Assembly: GCF_900637185.1 (NCBI RefSeq)
Contig: NZ_LR134352.1
Coordinates: 124,001 to 188,000 of the forward strand
Length of the DNA stretch: 64,000 bases
Direction: 5' to 3'
Source of the DNA: Nocardia asteroides
GTDB lineage: Bacteria; Actinomycetota; Actinomycetes; Mycobacteriales; Mycobacteriaceae
In this document: positions 8,124 to 17,094 of the stretch, in pieces
Numbering within the stretch: position 1 is the first letter of the stretch
Layout of the letters: every line of letters begins with the position of its first letter
Made by a program: the position numbers and the translations under genes
The notes under the pieces: generated by a model
Database searches by the model: none
Told to the model about the DNA's origin: nothing
Seen by the model: the letters and a program-made list of their open reading frames with translations, nothing else

Positions 8124-9542
8124 ATGGCGAAAAACGTGCCGACATCCCGGCTTGCCCGCGGGACGAAGCTGGGGGCGGTAGCGGCGAGTTCGATGATCCG
8201 CTCGAAGAAGACCCGACTGTCCATGCGTGGCCGGTCCGAGGCCGTGCGCGCCAGGATGGCCGAGGAGTCGATGATCCGCACCACCGAGCAGGTGGTCATG
8301 GTGCTGGGCACCATGAAGGGCGTGGCGATGAAGCTGGGCCAGATGATGTCGGTGCTCGATCTGGACCTGGTGCCGCCGGATCATCGCGACCGGTTCCAGC
8401 AGCGCCTGGCGGTGCTGCGCAACGCTGCCCCTACGGTGTCGTTCGAGGCCATGCGCGCGGTGGTCGAGGAGGATTTCGGCCGCCCGCTCACCGAGCTGTT
8501 CGCCGAGTTCGACCCCGAGCCGATCGCGGCCGCCTCGATCGGCCAGGTGTACCGGGCTACCCTGCACGACGGCCGCGCGGTCGCGGTGAAGGTCCAGTAC
8601 CCCGGCGTCGACGCCGCCGTGCGCGCCGACCTGAAGAACCTCACCATGTTCCGCCGGGTGCTGGCCTCGGCCATGCCGTGGATCACCCCGGCCGTGCTCG
8701 ACGAGCTGAAACTGAACATGGAGGCCGAGCTCGACTACGTCGCCGAGGCCACCACCCAGTCCGAGATCGCCGCGCTCTACCGCGACCACCCGTTCATCGT
8801 GGTGCCCAACGCGGTGCCGGAGCTGTCGACCACCCGCGTGCTGGTCAGCGAGTTCATCGAGGGCACCGGCTTCGACGAGATCAGGAAGCTGCCCGACGCC
8901 GAACGCGACCGGGTCGGCGAGATCATCTACCGCTTCTACGTGGGCTCGCTGTTCACCTTCAACGAGTTTTGCGGCGACCCGCACCCGGGCAATGTGCTGC
9001 TGGCGCGCGACGGCCGGGTGGCCTTCCTCGACTTCGGCCTGTTCAACCGGATGGACCCGAAACTCGTGCACTTCGAGATCCTGTGCCTGCGGGCGGCCGC
9101 GGAGGACCGCGCCGAAGACCTGCGGCAGCTGATGATCGAGCGCGGCGTGATCGATTCGCCGGAGGAGATCGGCGCCGAGGAGTGTCTCGAGTACGTGCTC
9201 GCGGCCTCGGAATGGTGCCTGGTCGACGAGGAGCTGACGATCACCCCCGAACTCGCCAGCGGCGCGTTCCTGCTGGCCGTCGACCCGAGGGCCAGCGAGT
9301 TCACCGGCATGAAGCAGCAGAACCTGCCGCCGGAGCATTTGTTCTCCCGCCGGGCCGACTTCCTCACCTTCGGCATGCTCGGCCAGCTCGAATGCACCGC
9401 CAACTGGCATGTGATCGCCCGGGAATGGCTCTACGACGAGCCCCCGGTCACCGAACTCGGGCTGGCCCACCGGGACTGGCTCACCACCCATCCGCCGAAG
9501 CCGGCGAAGAAGACGCGTGCTCGCAAGGCGAGCACTCGATGA
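8124..9542 (+). CDS. ABC1/AarF (UbiB-like) atypical kinase
   Basis: A 472-residue ADCK/UbiB-family protein. The family motif KxGQ is in MKLGQMMS (about residue 72). An Ala-rich loop, AAASIGQVY, replaces the usual Gly-rich loop, the lysine is in VAVKVQYPG, and the catalytic Asp and metal-binding region are FCGDPHPGN and FLDFGLFNR. The family supports quinone or lipid metabolism by an ATPase or kinase activity that is not well defined. ATG at 8124 follows GGAGG. The Lys-rich tail is unusual but short. The enoyl-reductase-like gene starts 10 bp downstream, suggesting an operon. Confidence 0.88.
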   Translation: MAKNVPTSRLARGTKLGAVAASSMIRSKKTRLSMRGRSEAVRARMAEESMIRTTEQVVMVLGTMKGVAMKLGQMMSVLDLDLVPPDHRDRFQQRLAVLRNAAPTVSFEAMRAVVEEDFGRPLTELFAEFDPEPIAAASIGQVYRATLHDGRAVAVKVQYPGVDAAVRADLKNLTMFRRVLASAMPWITPAVLDELKLNMEAELDYVAEATTQSEIAALYRDHPFIVVPNAVPELSTTRVLVSEFIEGTGFDEIRKLPDAERDRVGEIIYRFYVGSLFTFNEFCGDPHPGNVLLARDGRVAFLDFGLFNRMDPKLVHFEILCLRAAAEDRAEDLRQLMIERGVIDSPEEIGAEECLEYVLAASEWCLVDEELTITPELASGAFLLAVDPRASEFTGMKQQNLPPEHLFSRRADFLTFGMLGQLECTANWHVIAREWLYDEPPVTELGLAHRDWLTTHPPKPAKKTRARKASTR

Positions 9543-9552
9543 AAGGCGTTTC

Positions 9553-10797
9553 ATGCCGCAGCACCGCGAATTCGATCTGACCCTGTTCGGCGCGACCGGT
9601 TTCGTCGGCAAGCTCACCGCGGAGTACCTGCTCACCGCCGTGCCCGAGGGCGCGCGCGTCGCGCTCGCGGGCCGCTCGGCCGACAAGCTGGCCGCGGTGC
9701 GCGCCGAGCTGGGCCCGGCCGCCGCGGACTGGGCGCTCGTGCTCGCCGACTCCACCGATCCGGCCTCACTGGCCGAGCTGGCCGAGCGCACCAAGGTCGT
9801 GGTCACCACGGTCGGCCCGTACCTGCGCTACGGCATGCCACTGCTGGCCGCGTGCGCGGCGGCGGGCACCCACTACGCCGACCTCACCGGTGAGCCGCTG
9901 TTCATCCACGACGCCATCGAGCAGTACGAGCAGACCGCGGTCGACTCCGGCGCCAAGATCGTGAATTCCTGTGGCTACGACTCGATCCCGTCGGACCTCA
10001 GCGTCTACGAGCTCTACCGCGCCACCGTCGCCGACGACACCGGCGAACTCGAGGACACCACCCTGGTCGCCTACCTCAAGGGTGGAATGAGCGGCGGCAC
10101 CATCGATTCCGGTCGCGCCATGATGGAGGACATCGCCGCCGACTCCTCGCGCTCGCGCATCCTGGCCCACCCGTACTCGCTGAGCCCGGACCGCTCGATG
10201 GAGCCCGACGTGGGCCGCCAGTCCGATCAGGCACTGGCCCGCGCCGACAGCATCGACCCGAGCCTGGACGGCTGGGTCACCACCTTCATCATGGCCTCGC
10301 ACAACACCAAGGTCGTGCGCCGCACCAACGGCCTGCTCGGCTGGGCCTACGGCAAGCAGTTCCGCTACCGCGAGGTGATGAACGCGGGCCGTTCGGCGGC
10401 CGCGCCGCTGGTCGCCGCCGGTATCGCGGGCGGCATCGTGGCCGGGATGGCCTCGGGCGCGGTGCTGTCTCGGGTGTCGTTCGGCCGCAAGCTGCTCGAC
10501 CGGATCCTGCCGAAGCCGGGCACCGGCCCCAGCGAGAAGGCCAGGCTGAGCGGCTGGTTCACCATGAAGACGTTCGCGCGCACCAGTTCCGGCGCCAAGT
10601 ACCAGGCCACCTTCGCCGGCACCGGCGACCCCGGCTACCAGGCCACGGCCGTGCTGCTCGGTCAGGCGGGGCTGTGCCTGGCCTTCGACGAACTGCCGGC
10701 CCGCGCGGGCGTGCTCACGCCCGCATCGGCCATGGGCGAAGCGCTCACCGAGCGGCTGCGCGCCGCGGGCATGACCATCGAGGTCACGCGGCAGTGA
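9553..10797 (+). CDS. saccharopine-dehydrogenase-like protein (trans-acting enoyl reductase family)
   Basis: The 414 residues begin with a Rossmann motif LFGATGFVGKLTAEYLL and contain VVTTVGPYLRYGMPLLAACA and VNSCGYDSIPSDLSVY. These are typical of the mycobacterial family that includes Rv2449c and the trans-acting enoyl reductase Rv2953 of phenolglycolipid and phthiocerol synthesis. A hydrophobic, glycine-rich stretch near residues 290-315 suggests membrane contact. No polyketide synthase is nearby, so the partner here is unknown. ATG at 9553 has AAAGG seven bases ahead. The stop overlaps the methyltransferase start (GTGA). Confidence 0.8.
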   Translation: MPQHREFDLTLFGATGFVGKLTAEYLLTAVPEGARVALAGRSADKLAAVRAELGPAAADWALVLADSTDPASLAELAERTKVVVTTVGPYLRYGMPLLAACAAAGTHYADLTGEPLFIHDAIEQYEQTAVDSGAKIVNSCGYDSIPSDLSVYELYRATVADDTGELEDTTLVAYLKGGMSGGTIDSGRAMMEDIAADSSRSRILAHPYSLSPDRSMEPDVGRQSDQALARADSIDPSLDGWVTTFIMASHNTKVVRRTNGLLGWAYGKQFRYREVMNAGRSAAAPLVAAGIAGGIVAGMASGAVLSRVSFGRKLLDRILPKPGTGPSEKARLSGWFTMKTFARTSSGAKYQATFAGTGDPGYQATAVLLGQAGLCLAFDELPARAGVLTPASAMGEALTERLRAAGMTIEVTRQ

Positions 10798-11426
10798 ATC
10801 TCGCCCGCAAGACGATGAACGCGCCCGCGCTGGCGGCGGTGTACGAGCACGCGTGGCGACCCGCGCTGTTCTACCTCGCCAGCGGGCGCACCACCGGCAG
10901 CGACCGCCGCGAAGCGGTCGACACGCTGCGGCTCGGCGGCGAGAAGAAGGTGCTCGATCTGGCTTGCGGCCCCGGCAATTTCACCCGGTACCTGAGTGAA
11001 TTCCTGTCCGGCGACGGCTTCGTCACCGGCCTGGACTACTCCGAGCCGATGCTGGCCAAGGCCGCCGCCGACAACGCCGGTCCGCGCGTGGGTTACGTGC
11101 GCGGTGACGCGCGCACCCTGCCCTTCGCCGACGGAACCTTCGACGCCGTCTGCTGTTTCGGCGCGCTGTACCTGATCCCGGACCCCATCGCGGCCACCCG
11201 CGAGATGATCCGGGTGCTCGCCCCGGGCGGGCGGATCGCGATCACCACCAGCTACCGCGAGGACAACCTGTTCGGCCGCGCCAGCACCATGGCCGCGGGC
11301 CTGAGCGGGCTGCGCCTGTTCGGCCGCGACACCTTCCCCCGGCTGTTCGCCGAGGCGGGCCTGGTCGAGATCGACCAGCGCGTGCACCGTTTCATGCAGT
11401 ACGTCGACGCCACCCGGCCCGCCTGA
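10794..11426 (+). CDS. class I SAM-dependent methyltransferase
   Basis: A 210-residue protein with SAM motif I VLDLACGPGNFTRYL (about 50-64), motif II GLDYSEPML, motif post-I GDARTLPFADGTFDAV and motif III MIRVLAPGGRIAI, a Methyltransf_11 pattern. Start GTG at 10794 overlaps the preceding stop by four bases, which supports coupled expression with the enoyl-reductase-like protein and suggests both act on one lipid or quinone-like substrate. The acceptor molecule cannot be named from sequence. Confidence 0.85.
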   Translation: MNLARKTMNAPALAAVYEHAWRPALFYLASGRTTGSDRREAVDTLRLGGEKKVLDLACGPGNFTRYLSEFLSGDGFVTGLDYSEPMLAKAAADNAGPRVGYVRGDARTLPFADGTFDAVCCFGALYLIPDPIAATREMIRVLAPGGRIAITTSYREDNLFGRASTMAAGLSGLRLFGRDTFPRLFAEAGLVEIDQRVHRFMQYVDATRPA

Positions 11427-11462
11427 CCGGCCGGGCGATTGCCCGGCGGTAGCCTTCGCCGC

Positions 11463-12920
11463 ATGGACACGCTCAACTCGGTGGTGGTCGATGTCAACGA
11501 CGTGTTCTGGAGCTGGCTGCTCATCCCGCTGGTGATCGGCACCGGGCTGTACTTCACCGTGCGCAGCGGGGTGGTGCAGCTGCGGATGCTGCCGGAGATG
11601 CTGCGGGCGGTCACCGAGAAGGGGCAGGTCGCCGAGGACGGCAAGAAGTCGGTGTCGGCGTTCGGCGCGTTCAGCATCTCGGCGGCGGCGCGGGTGGGTA
11701 CCGGCAATATCGCCGGCGTCGCGACCGCGATCAGCGTCGGCGGGCCGGGCGCGGTGTTCTGGATGTGGGCGATGGCCACGCTGGGCGCCGCCTCGGCGTT
11801 CGTCGAGTCCACTCTGGCCCAGCTCTACAAGCGGCCCGAGCGCGAGCCGGGCACCTTCCGCGGCGGTCCCGCCTACTACATGCAGTACGGGCTGCGGCGC
11901 CGGTGGCAGGGCCTGATCTTCGCGGTGATCATCACGGTGACGTTCGGTTTCGTGTTCAACGCGGTGCAGTCCAACACCATCGTGGCCACCACCAGGGCGT
12001 CGCTGGCGAGCCTGGACGGCGACTGGTTCGCCCCCGCCGTCGGGCTGGGCTTGATCGTGCTGCTCGGGCTGGTGATCTTCGGCGGCGTGCGCCGGATCAG
12101 CCACATCACCGAGGTGCTCGTCCCGATCATGGCGATGGTCTACCTGGTGCTCGGTATCGCGGTCGTCGCGCTGAACCTCACCGATCTGCCGCGGGTGGTC
12201 GCCGATATAGTCGGCGGCGCGTTCGGGGTGCGCGAGGTGGTCGGCGGCGGCATCGGCACCGCCATCGCCCAGGGCATCCGGCGCGGCATGTTCTCCAACG
12301 AGGCCGGGCTCGGTTCCTCGCCCAACGCCGCCGCGGCCGCCGATGTCACGCATCCGGTGAAGCAGGGGCTGGTGCAGTCGCTCGGCGTCTACTTCGACAC
12401 CCTGCTGATCTGCTCGATCACCGCGTTCATCATCCTCACCAGCGATCCCGACCTGTCGGAACGGCGCAGCGCCGACCTCACCCAGAGCGCGCTGCAGGAC
12501 AGCCTCGGCAGCTGGGCCGGACACGTGCTCACCGCCGTGGTGTTCCTGCTGGCGTTCAGCTCGATGATCGGCAACTTCTACTACGGACGCGCCAATATCG
12601 AGTTCATCACCGACCGGCCGCAGGCGCTGACCGCGTTCCGCTGGCTGGTGCTGGTGGCGGTGTTCGCCGGCGCGCTCGGCTCGGTGGGGCTGATCTGGAA
12701 TCTGGCCGACGTGTTCATGGGCGTGATGGCGCTGGTGAACCTCGCCGCGATCCTGCCGCTCGGCGTCGTCGCGTTCCGGCTGCTCGCCGATTACCGCGCC
12801 CAGCGCGCGGCCGGGGCCGACCCGGTCTACGTGCACCGTGCCGAGATCGCCGACCCGGCCGGTGTCGCGTGCTGGCAGGCAACGATTGCGTCGAGCTTGC
12901 CGATCGATCGCTCGATGTAG
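11463..12920 (+). CDS. alanine/glycine:cation symporter (AGCS family)
   Basis: A 485-residue integral membrane protein with about 10-11 hydrophobic segments. The family signatures are SAFGAFSISAAARVGTGNIAGVATAI, FRGGPAYYMQYG and GMFSNEAGLGSSPNAAAAA. It imports alanine or glycine with Na+ or H+. ATG at 11463 comes 36 bp after the methyltransferase stop, so readthrough is possible. The C-terminal roughly 25 residues after the last membrane segment are polar and poorly conserved. Confidence 0.92.
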   Translation: MDTLNSVVVDVNDVFWSWLLIPLVIGTGLYFTVRSGVVQLRMLPEMLRAVTEKGQVAEDGKKSVSAFGAFSISAAARVGTGNIAGVATAISVGGPGAVFWMWAMATLGAASAFVESTLAQLYKRPEREPGTFRGGPAYYMQYGLRRRWQGLIFAVIITVTFGFVFNAVQSNTIVATTRASLASLDGDWFAPAVGLGLIVLLGLVIFGGVRRISHITEVLVPIMAMVYLVLGIAVVALNLTDLPRVVADIVGGAFGVREVVGGGIGTAIAQGIRRGMFSNEAGLGSSPNAAAAADVTHPVKQGLVQSLGVYFDTLLICSITAFIILTSDPDLSERRSADLTQSALQDSLGSWAGHVLTAVVFLLAFSSMIGNFYYGRANIEFITDRPQALTAFRWLVLVAVFAGALGSVGLIWNLADVFMGVMALVNLAAILPLGVVAFRLLADYRAQRAAGADPVYVHRAEIADPAGVACWQATIASSLPIDRSM

Positions 12921-12935
12921 TGGTAGGCATGGGAA

Positions 12936-13781
12936 ATGGCGAAACTCTGGGCCGAACCCGTCACCACCGCGTTGCGGGCCGACGGCCAGCGGATCAACGA
13001 TCTCGACACCTCGGCGACCCCCGGTTTCACCGGTGACAAGAAGGTCGGCAAGGAACTGCTGATCGAACGCGGCCTGGTGCTGTCCGAGCTGCAGGAGAAG
13101 CTGTTCGCCCACGGTCGCACCGGCGGCAAGCACAGTGTGCTGCTGGTCCTGCAGGGCATGGACACCGCGGGCAAGGGCGGCATCGTGCGCCACGTGATCG
13201 GTTCGGTCGACCCGCAGGGTGTCGACCACGCGTCCTTCGGCGTGCCGACGCCGGAGGAATTGCAGCACGACTTCCTGTGGCGCATCCGCAAGCGCCTGCC
13301 CGCGCACGGCCAGCTGGGCGTGTTCGACCGCTCGCACTACGAGGACGTGCTGGTGGTCCGCGTGCACGAACTGGTGCCGCAGGCCGAATGGGAGCAGCGT
13401 TACGAGCTGATCAACGCCTTCGAACGCGAGGTCGCCGACGCGGGCACCACCATCGTGAAGGTGGCCATGTTCGTCTCCCTCGACGAACAGAAGCGCAGAC
13501 TGCGCGAGCGGCTGGAACGCCCGGACAAGTACTGGAAGTTCAATCCGGGCGACATCACCGAACGCGCCTTCTGGCCCGAATACCAAAAGGCCTACCAGGT
13601 CATGCTGGACCGCACGAACACCGACTACGCGCCCTGGTACGTGCTGCCCGCCGACGCCAAGTGGTACGCGCGCCTGGCCGTCACCGAACTGCTGATCGAC
13701 GCGCTGACCGGGCTGAAACTGGACTGGCCTGCCGCCGATTTCGACGTCGCCGAGCAGTTGCGCAGGCTCGACGAGTCCTGA
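12936..13781 (+). CDS. PPK2-family polyphosphate kinase
   Basis: A 281-residue cytosolic enzyme with Walker A in LQGMDTAGKGGIVRHV (about 69-84), Walker B in VFDRSHYEDVLVVR and a lid region KRRLRERLERPDKYWKF, which define the PPK2 fold. It transfers phosphate between polyphosphate and nucleotides. The class (NDP- or NMP-phosphorylating) cannot be decided without alignment, though this one-domain length fits class I or III. Start is ATG at 12936, 15 bp after the symporter stop. The ribosome site is weak. Confidence 0.9.
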   Translation: MAKLWAEPVTTALRADGQRINDLDTSATPGFTGDKKVGKELLIERGLVLSELQEKLFAHGRTGGKHSVLLVLQGMDTAGKGGIVRHVIGSVDPQGVDHASFGVPTPEELQHDFLWRIRKRLPAHGQLGVFDRSHYEDVLVVRVHELVPQAEWEQRYELINAFEREVADAGTTIVKVAMFVSLDEQKRRLRERLERPDKYWKFNPGDITERAFWPEYQKAYQVMLDRTNTDYAPWYVLPADAKWYARLAVTELLIDALTGLKLDWPAADFDVAEQLRRLDES

Positions 13782-13855
13782 TCTCGATCGTTGAAGAAAC
13801 TCTCAGGTTCGGCCCGCATGATGTCCCCGGTGGGGAGACCACGAACGAAAGGCGT

Positions 13856-14608
13856 GTGACGACGGTGAGCACGGGCAAGCAGAACCCGCTGGCGGCGGCC
13901 GAGGCAGCCGACAAGAAGCGCAAGATGGCGATCCAGATCGGCGTCGCGGCGGTCTTGGTGGCCCTGGTCGCGGCGATCGGCATCGGCATCGCGGTCAACC
14001 GCGACGACTCCGGCTCCGGCTCCGGCTCGGCGGCGCAACTGCCCGCGACCGGCGGTTCGGTGACCGAGACCGGCACCGTGCGGATCGGCAATCCGGACGC
14101 CAAGGTGAAGGTCCGCGTGGTCGCCGACCTGCAGTGCCCGGCCTGCAAGCAGTTCGAGGCCGCCAACGGCGCGGCGCTGGCCCAGGCCACCGCCGACGGC
14201 ACCGCGGTCGTCGAGTACCAGATCATCTCGTTCCTCGACAAAGCCTCCACGAACCAGTACTCCTCGCGCGCGGCCAACGCCTCGTTCTGCGTCGCGAAGT
14301 CCGACCCGAGCAAGTACCAGAACTGGCTGCAGACCATGTTCGAGAAGCAGCCCGCCGAGGGCGGCGCGGGCCTGAGCAACGAGGAACTGATCCAGATCGC
14401 CACCGACGCCGGGTACACCGATCCGGCCGTGGCCACCTGCATCACCGACAAGCCGTACGCCGACTACATCACCCAGGTCACCCAGCAGACGCTGAACAGC
14501 GGCGTGAAGTCCACCCCGTCGGTGTTCGTCAACGGCCAGCTCAACCAGACCGACGCGATCTTCACCGAGAACGGCCTGGCGTCCGTGATCGCCGACGCGG
14601 CCAAGTGA
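13856..14608 (+). CDS. membrane-anchored DsbA-like thioredoxin-fold protein
   Basis: A 250-residue protein: a basic N-terminus, one transmembrane segment (about 25-47), a Gly/Ser linker, then a thioredoxin-fold domain with active site C94-P-A-C97 and a cis-proline loop STPSVFVNG near the C-terminus. The exported domain should oxidise cysteines in secreted proteins. Start GTG 13856 is close behind GAAAGG; GTG at 13865 is an alternative. The stop overlaps the VKOR start (GTGA), and VKOR is the expected membrane partner that reoxidises it. Confidence 0.92.
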   Translation: MTTVSTGKQNPLAAAEAADKKRKMAIQIGVAAVLVALVAAIGIGIAVNRDDSGSGSGSAAQLPATGGSVTETGTVRIGNPDAKVKVRVVADLQCPACKQFEAANGAALAQATADGTAVVEYQIISFLDKASTNQYSSRAANASFCVAKSDPSKYQNWLQTMFEKQPAEGGAGLSNEELIQIATDAGYTDPAVATCITDKPYADYITQVTQQTLNSGVKSTPSVFVNGQLNQTDAIFTENGLASVIADAAK

Positions 14609-15171
14609 TCACCGCCCCCGCCCGCTCGGCGTGGCTGCTGCTGATCGCCGGGCTGGCGGGGTGGCTGGCGTCGTTCACGCTCACCGTCGAACGGTTCAAG
14701 CTGTTCGTCGATCCGGACTACGTCACCTCGTGCAGCATCAACTCGGTGCTGTCGTGCGGGTCGATCATGAAGACCGACCAGGCCGCGGTGTTCGGGTTCC
14801 CGAACCCGCTGTTCGGTGTCGTCGGCTTCTCCGTGGTGGTGACCCTCGGCGTCCTGGCGGTGGTCGGCGTCGGCTTCCCCCGCTGGGTCTGGGGCGGCCT
14901 GTGGCTGGGCACCGTGCTCGGCATGGCCGCCATCTGCTGGCTCATCTTCCAGAGCCTCTACCGCATCAACGCCCTCTGCCCGTACTGCATGGTCGTCTGG
15001 GCCGCGACCCCCGTCCTCTTCGCGGTCACCACCCAGGAAACCTGGTCGCGCTCCCGCGGATTCATGTCCATTCTCGCCGAATGGCGCTGGACCCTGGTCG
15101 TCGTCTACTACGCCGTCGTCCTGCTCCTGGTCTTCCTGAAGTTCCAGGACTACTGGCTCTCCCTGGTCTGA
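14605..15171 (+). CDS. vitamin K epoxide reductase family protein (VKOR), DsbA partner
   Basis: A 188-residue polytopic protein with four to five hydrophobic segments. Both redox pairs are present: the loop pair C43 and C51 (TSCSINSVLSCGS) and the active-site pair C125-P-Y-C128. In actinobacteria VKOR replaces DsbB and passes electrons from DsbA to menaquinone. The four-base overlap with the DsbA-like gene and the complete cysteine set make this a functional oxidative-folding unit. No fused thioredoxin domain is present. Confidence 0.94.
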   Translation: MITAPARSAWLLLIAGLAGWLASFTLTVERFKLFVDPDYVTSCSINSVLSCGSIMKTDQAAVFGFPNPLFGVVGFSVVVTLGVLAVVGVGFPRWVWGGLWLGTVLGMAAICWLIFQSLYRINALCPYCMVVWAATPVLFAVTTQETWSRSRGFMSILAEWRWTLVVVYYAVVLLLVFLKFQDYWLSLV

Positions 15172-15241
15172 CCCCCTGGCCCAATTCCGGCCCCCGACAA
15201 ACGAACCGGCCCCGATCGCCGCCGCTATACTCGGCACGCAC

Positions 15242-15274
15242 CGGTGCCTCGCGGTACATCCGCGACCGGCACCG
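15242..15274 (+). promoter_or_regulatory. strong hairpin in the leader of the WXG-like locus
   Basis: CGGTGCC, TCGCGG and a TACAT loop are followed by CCGCGA, a CC bulge and GGCACCG. This is a near-perfect 13-bp stem about 80 bp before the start at 15356. No U-run follows, so it looks more like a leader structure or operator than the terminator of the VKOR gene. Confidence 0.45.
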
Positions 15275-15355
15275 TGTACAACCCGGGGGGTGCCGCGCGT
15301 TCGTCGCGCGAGCAGCGTCCGGTACGGGTGAGCCGGATTTCAGGGAGGGGAAACG

Positions 15356-16786
15356 ATGACCGATCTCAGTGTGGTGACCATCGGCATCAGCGCACTGCGC
15401 GGCTTTCATCCCGAGACCACCACCGGTTCCATTGCCAGGGACATCGACGCTCTGGTCGTCGGCTTCAAGAAGCACATGACCGACATGCACACCAAAGTGG
15501 ACGCCACCCAGGACAATTGGAAAGGCGACGCGTCCAGAGCGGCCAACGAACGAGCGCTGGGCGAGCGCCTGGCGGGCAACAAGCTCGCCGCCGAACTCGA
15601 AGATATCGCGACCGCCTTCCGCACCCACGGCAGCGCCATGGACGGCTACCGGAACGCGGCGGTCAAGGCCGCGGACGACTATCTCTACCAGGGGTTCCTG
15701 GTCGCGGACGACGGCACCGTCACCGTGCCCGCGGGCAAGAAGGATGTGCCCGGCCCGGTGCCCGGCATGACGATCCCGATGACGACGGAACAGCTCAGCA
15801 CCTACGCCACCGACAGCTCCAGCCGCGTCAAGGAGCTGATCGCGCAGTTCGTCGCCGAGGACCAGAAGCTGTCCCAGCTGGTCGGCCAGGAACTCCAGGA
15901 CCTCACGCAGAAGGCCAACGGCGAGGAGGGGCTCGGGCAGCAGCAACACACCATCCCGACCACCGGCGGCCGCAACGATCCCGAACGAGTGCAGACCTCG
16001 GCCGCGGCCTTCCAGCAGATGTTCGGACGACTGCCGACCAGCTCCACGGACTGGGCGACCGCCGAGATCTTGAACCCGACCAGCCAGGATCCGAAGTATC
16101 AGGGCGTCGCTCCCGTCATCAAGGTGGCCAAGATCGAGCCGGTGCCGGGACAGGGTGTCGTGCGGATCGGCGCCTACATCCCGGCCGAGGAGGTGTTCAA
16201 CATCCCGGACAACGACCTCGGCGACAATCGCGCGGAGGATCCGAACTTCGATCCCGAACAGACCCGGGTGGCGACCTACATCGACTACGAGAACGGGCTG
16301 GTCGTCACTCGGCAGAACCCGTCCGTGACCACCTCCGGCGACGTCGCCGTCGGGTCGCCGGACGTGCACGTGCAGCAGCTGCCCAACGGGTCGGTCCGCA
16401 TCCAGTACGACGCGGCCAACGCCTTCGCGCCGCCGGGTTCGTCGCTGTCCGGGCACACGGTCAACGGCGATCTGGTGGTCGCGCCGACCAGCGGAAATCC
16501 CGGTTCCCCCCGGGTGGTCGCGGGCGGGACGATCGGCGACTATCCCTCGATGGAGATCTACCAGGACAACTCCGCGGGCGCGGGCAGGCCCGTCCTGATC
16601 GACGCCGCGGACTCCGGCAGCAAATGGGGACCGCTGACGAATCTGCCGTTCCACCACGAAGTGGGCGGCGGTTCGTCGATGCGCGACCCGTTCGAGGCCG
16701 ACGCGGATATCACCACGCCGGACTACCCGGCCACGAAACTCGGTGATCCGAGCGATCCGCCGACGGTCAACGGGGCTCGGCGATGA
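15356..16786 (+). CDS. WXG-like N-terminal domain protein with unknown C-terminal domain
   Basis: A 476-residue protein with no close match that I recognise. Residues about 20-110 form a helical hairpin with a central W-K-G turn (DNWKGDAS), as in WXG100/ESX-type proteins. A second helical stretch (about 140-190) follows. After a short linker, residues about 205-476 are beta-rich and polar with aromatic NPTSQDPKYQG and TYIDYENGLVV stretches. No signal peptide or transmembrane segment is present. ATG at 15356 follows AGGGAGGGG. The stop overlaps the next gene by four bases. The overall pattern resembles a type VII-exported effector or an LXG-like multidomain toxin, but no catalytic motif is visible. 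Confidence 0.6.
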   Translation: MTDLSVVTIGISALRGFHPETTTGSIARDIDALVVGFKKHMTDMHTKVDATQDNWKGDASRAANERALGERLAGNKLAAELEDIATAFRTHGSAMDGYRNAAVKAADDYLYQGFLVADDGTVTVPAGKKDVPGPVPGMTIPMTTEQLSTYATDSSSRVKELIAQFVAEDQKLSQLVGQELQDLTQKANGEEGLGQQQHTIPTTGGRNDPERVQTSAAAFQQMFGRLPTSSTDWATAEILNPTSQDPKYQGVAPVIKVAKIEPVPGQGVVRIGAYIPAEEVFNIPDNDLGDNRAEDPNFDPEQTRVATYIDYENGLVVTRQNPSVTTSGDVAVGSPDVHVQQLPNGSVRIQYDAANAFAPPGSSLSGHTVNGDLVVAPTSGNPGSPRVVAGGTIGDYPSMEIYQDNSAGAGRPVLIDAADSGSKWGPLTNLPFHHEVGGGSSMRDPFEADADITTPDYPATKLGDPSDPPTVNGARR

Positions 16787-17094
16787 TGGACAGCGTGGAA
16801 TTCACCGAGGCGGATCGCGGGCGGCTGGAGTTCTGGCGGGCGGCGACGCTGGCGGTGGCCGGGGGTGTCGCGCTGGGGGTGACGGTGTTCGGCGGGCTGG
16901 CGGCGGTGGCCGATCGACAGCCGTCCGGGTGGGATCCGAGTGCGTCGGCGGTGGTGTGGATCGTCGTGGCGGTGCTGGGCGGGATCGCGGGGGTGTGTGT
17001 CGCGGTGCGGCGGACACCGCGGATGCTCGGTGTGGCGGCGGGGGTGGTCGCCGCGGCGGTAGTGATCGGCGTCGGCGGGCTGGTGCTGGGATGA
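16783..17094 (+). CDS. small three-helix membrane protein
   Basis: A 103-residue product with hydrophobic segments at about 22-42, 55-75 and 83-102 and a short acidic N-terminus. I do not recognise a family. It starts within the stop of the WXG-like gene (ATGA) and ends within the start of the next gene (ATGA), so it is the middle of a tightly coupled three-gene unit. Its position would fit an immunity or export-accessory role, which is inference only. Confidence 0.6.
   Translation: MMDSVEFTEADRGRLEFWRAATLAVAGGVALGVTVFGGLAAVADRQPSGWDPSASAVVWIVVAVLGGIAGVCVAVRRTPRMLGVAAGVVAAAVVIGVGGLVLG

Noticed and set aside
10662..13586. 974-residue open frame on the minus strand
   Set aside because: It runs antisense across the methyltransferase, symporter and PPK2 genes, has GC-rich shadow composition (His/Asp/Arg-rich repeats) and no recognisable domain.
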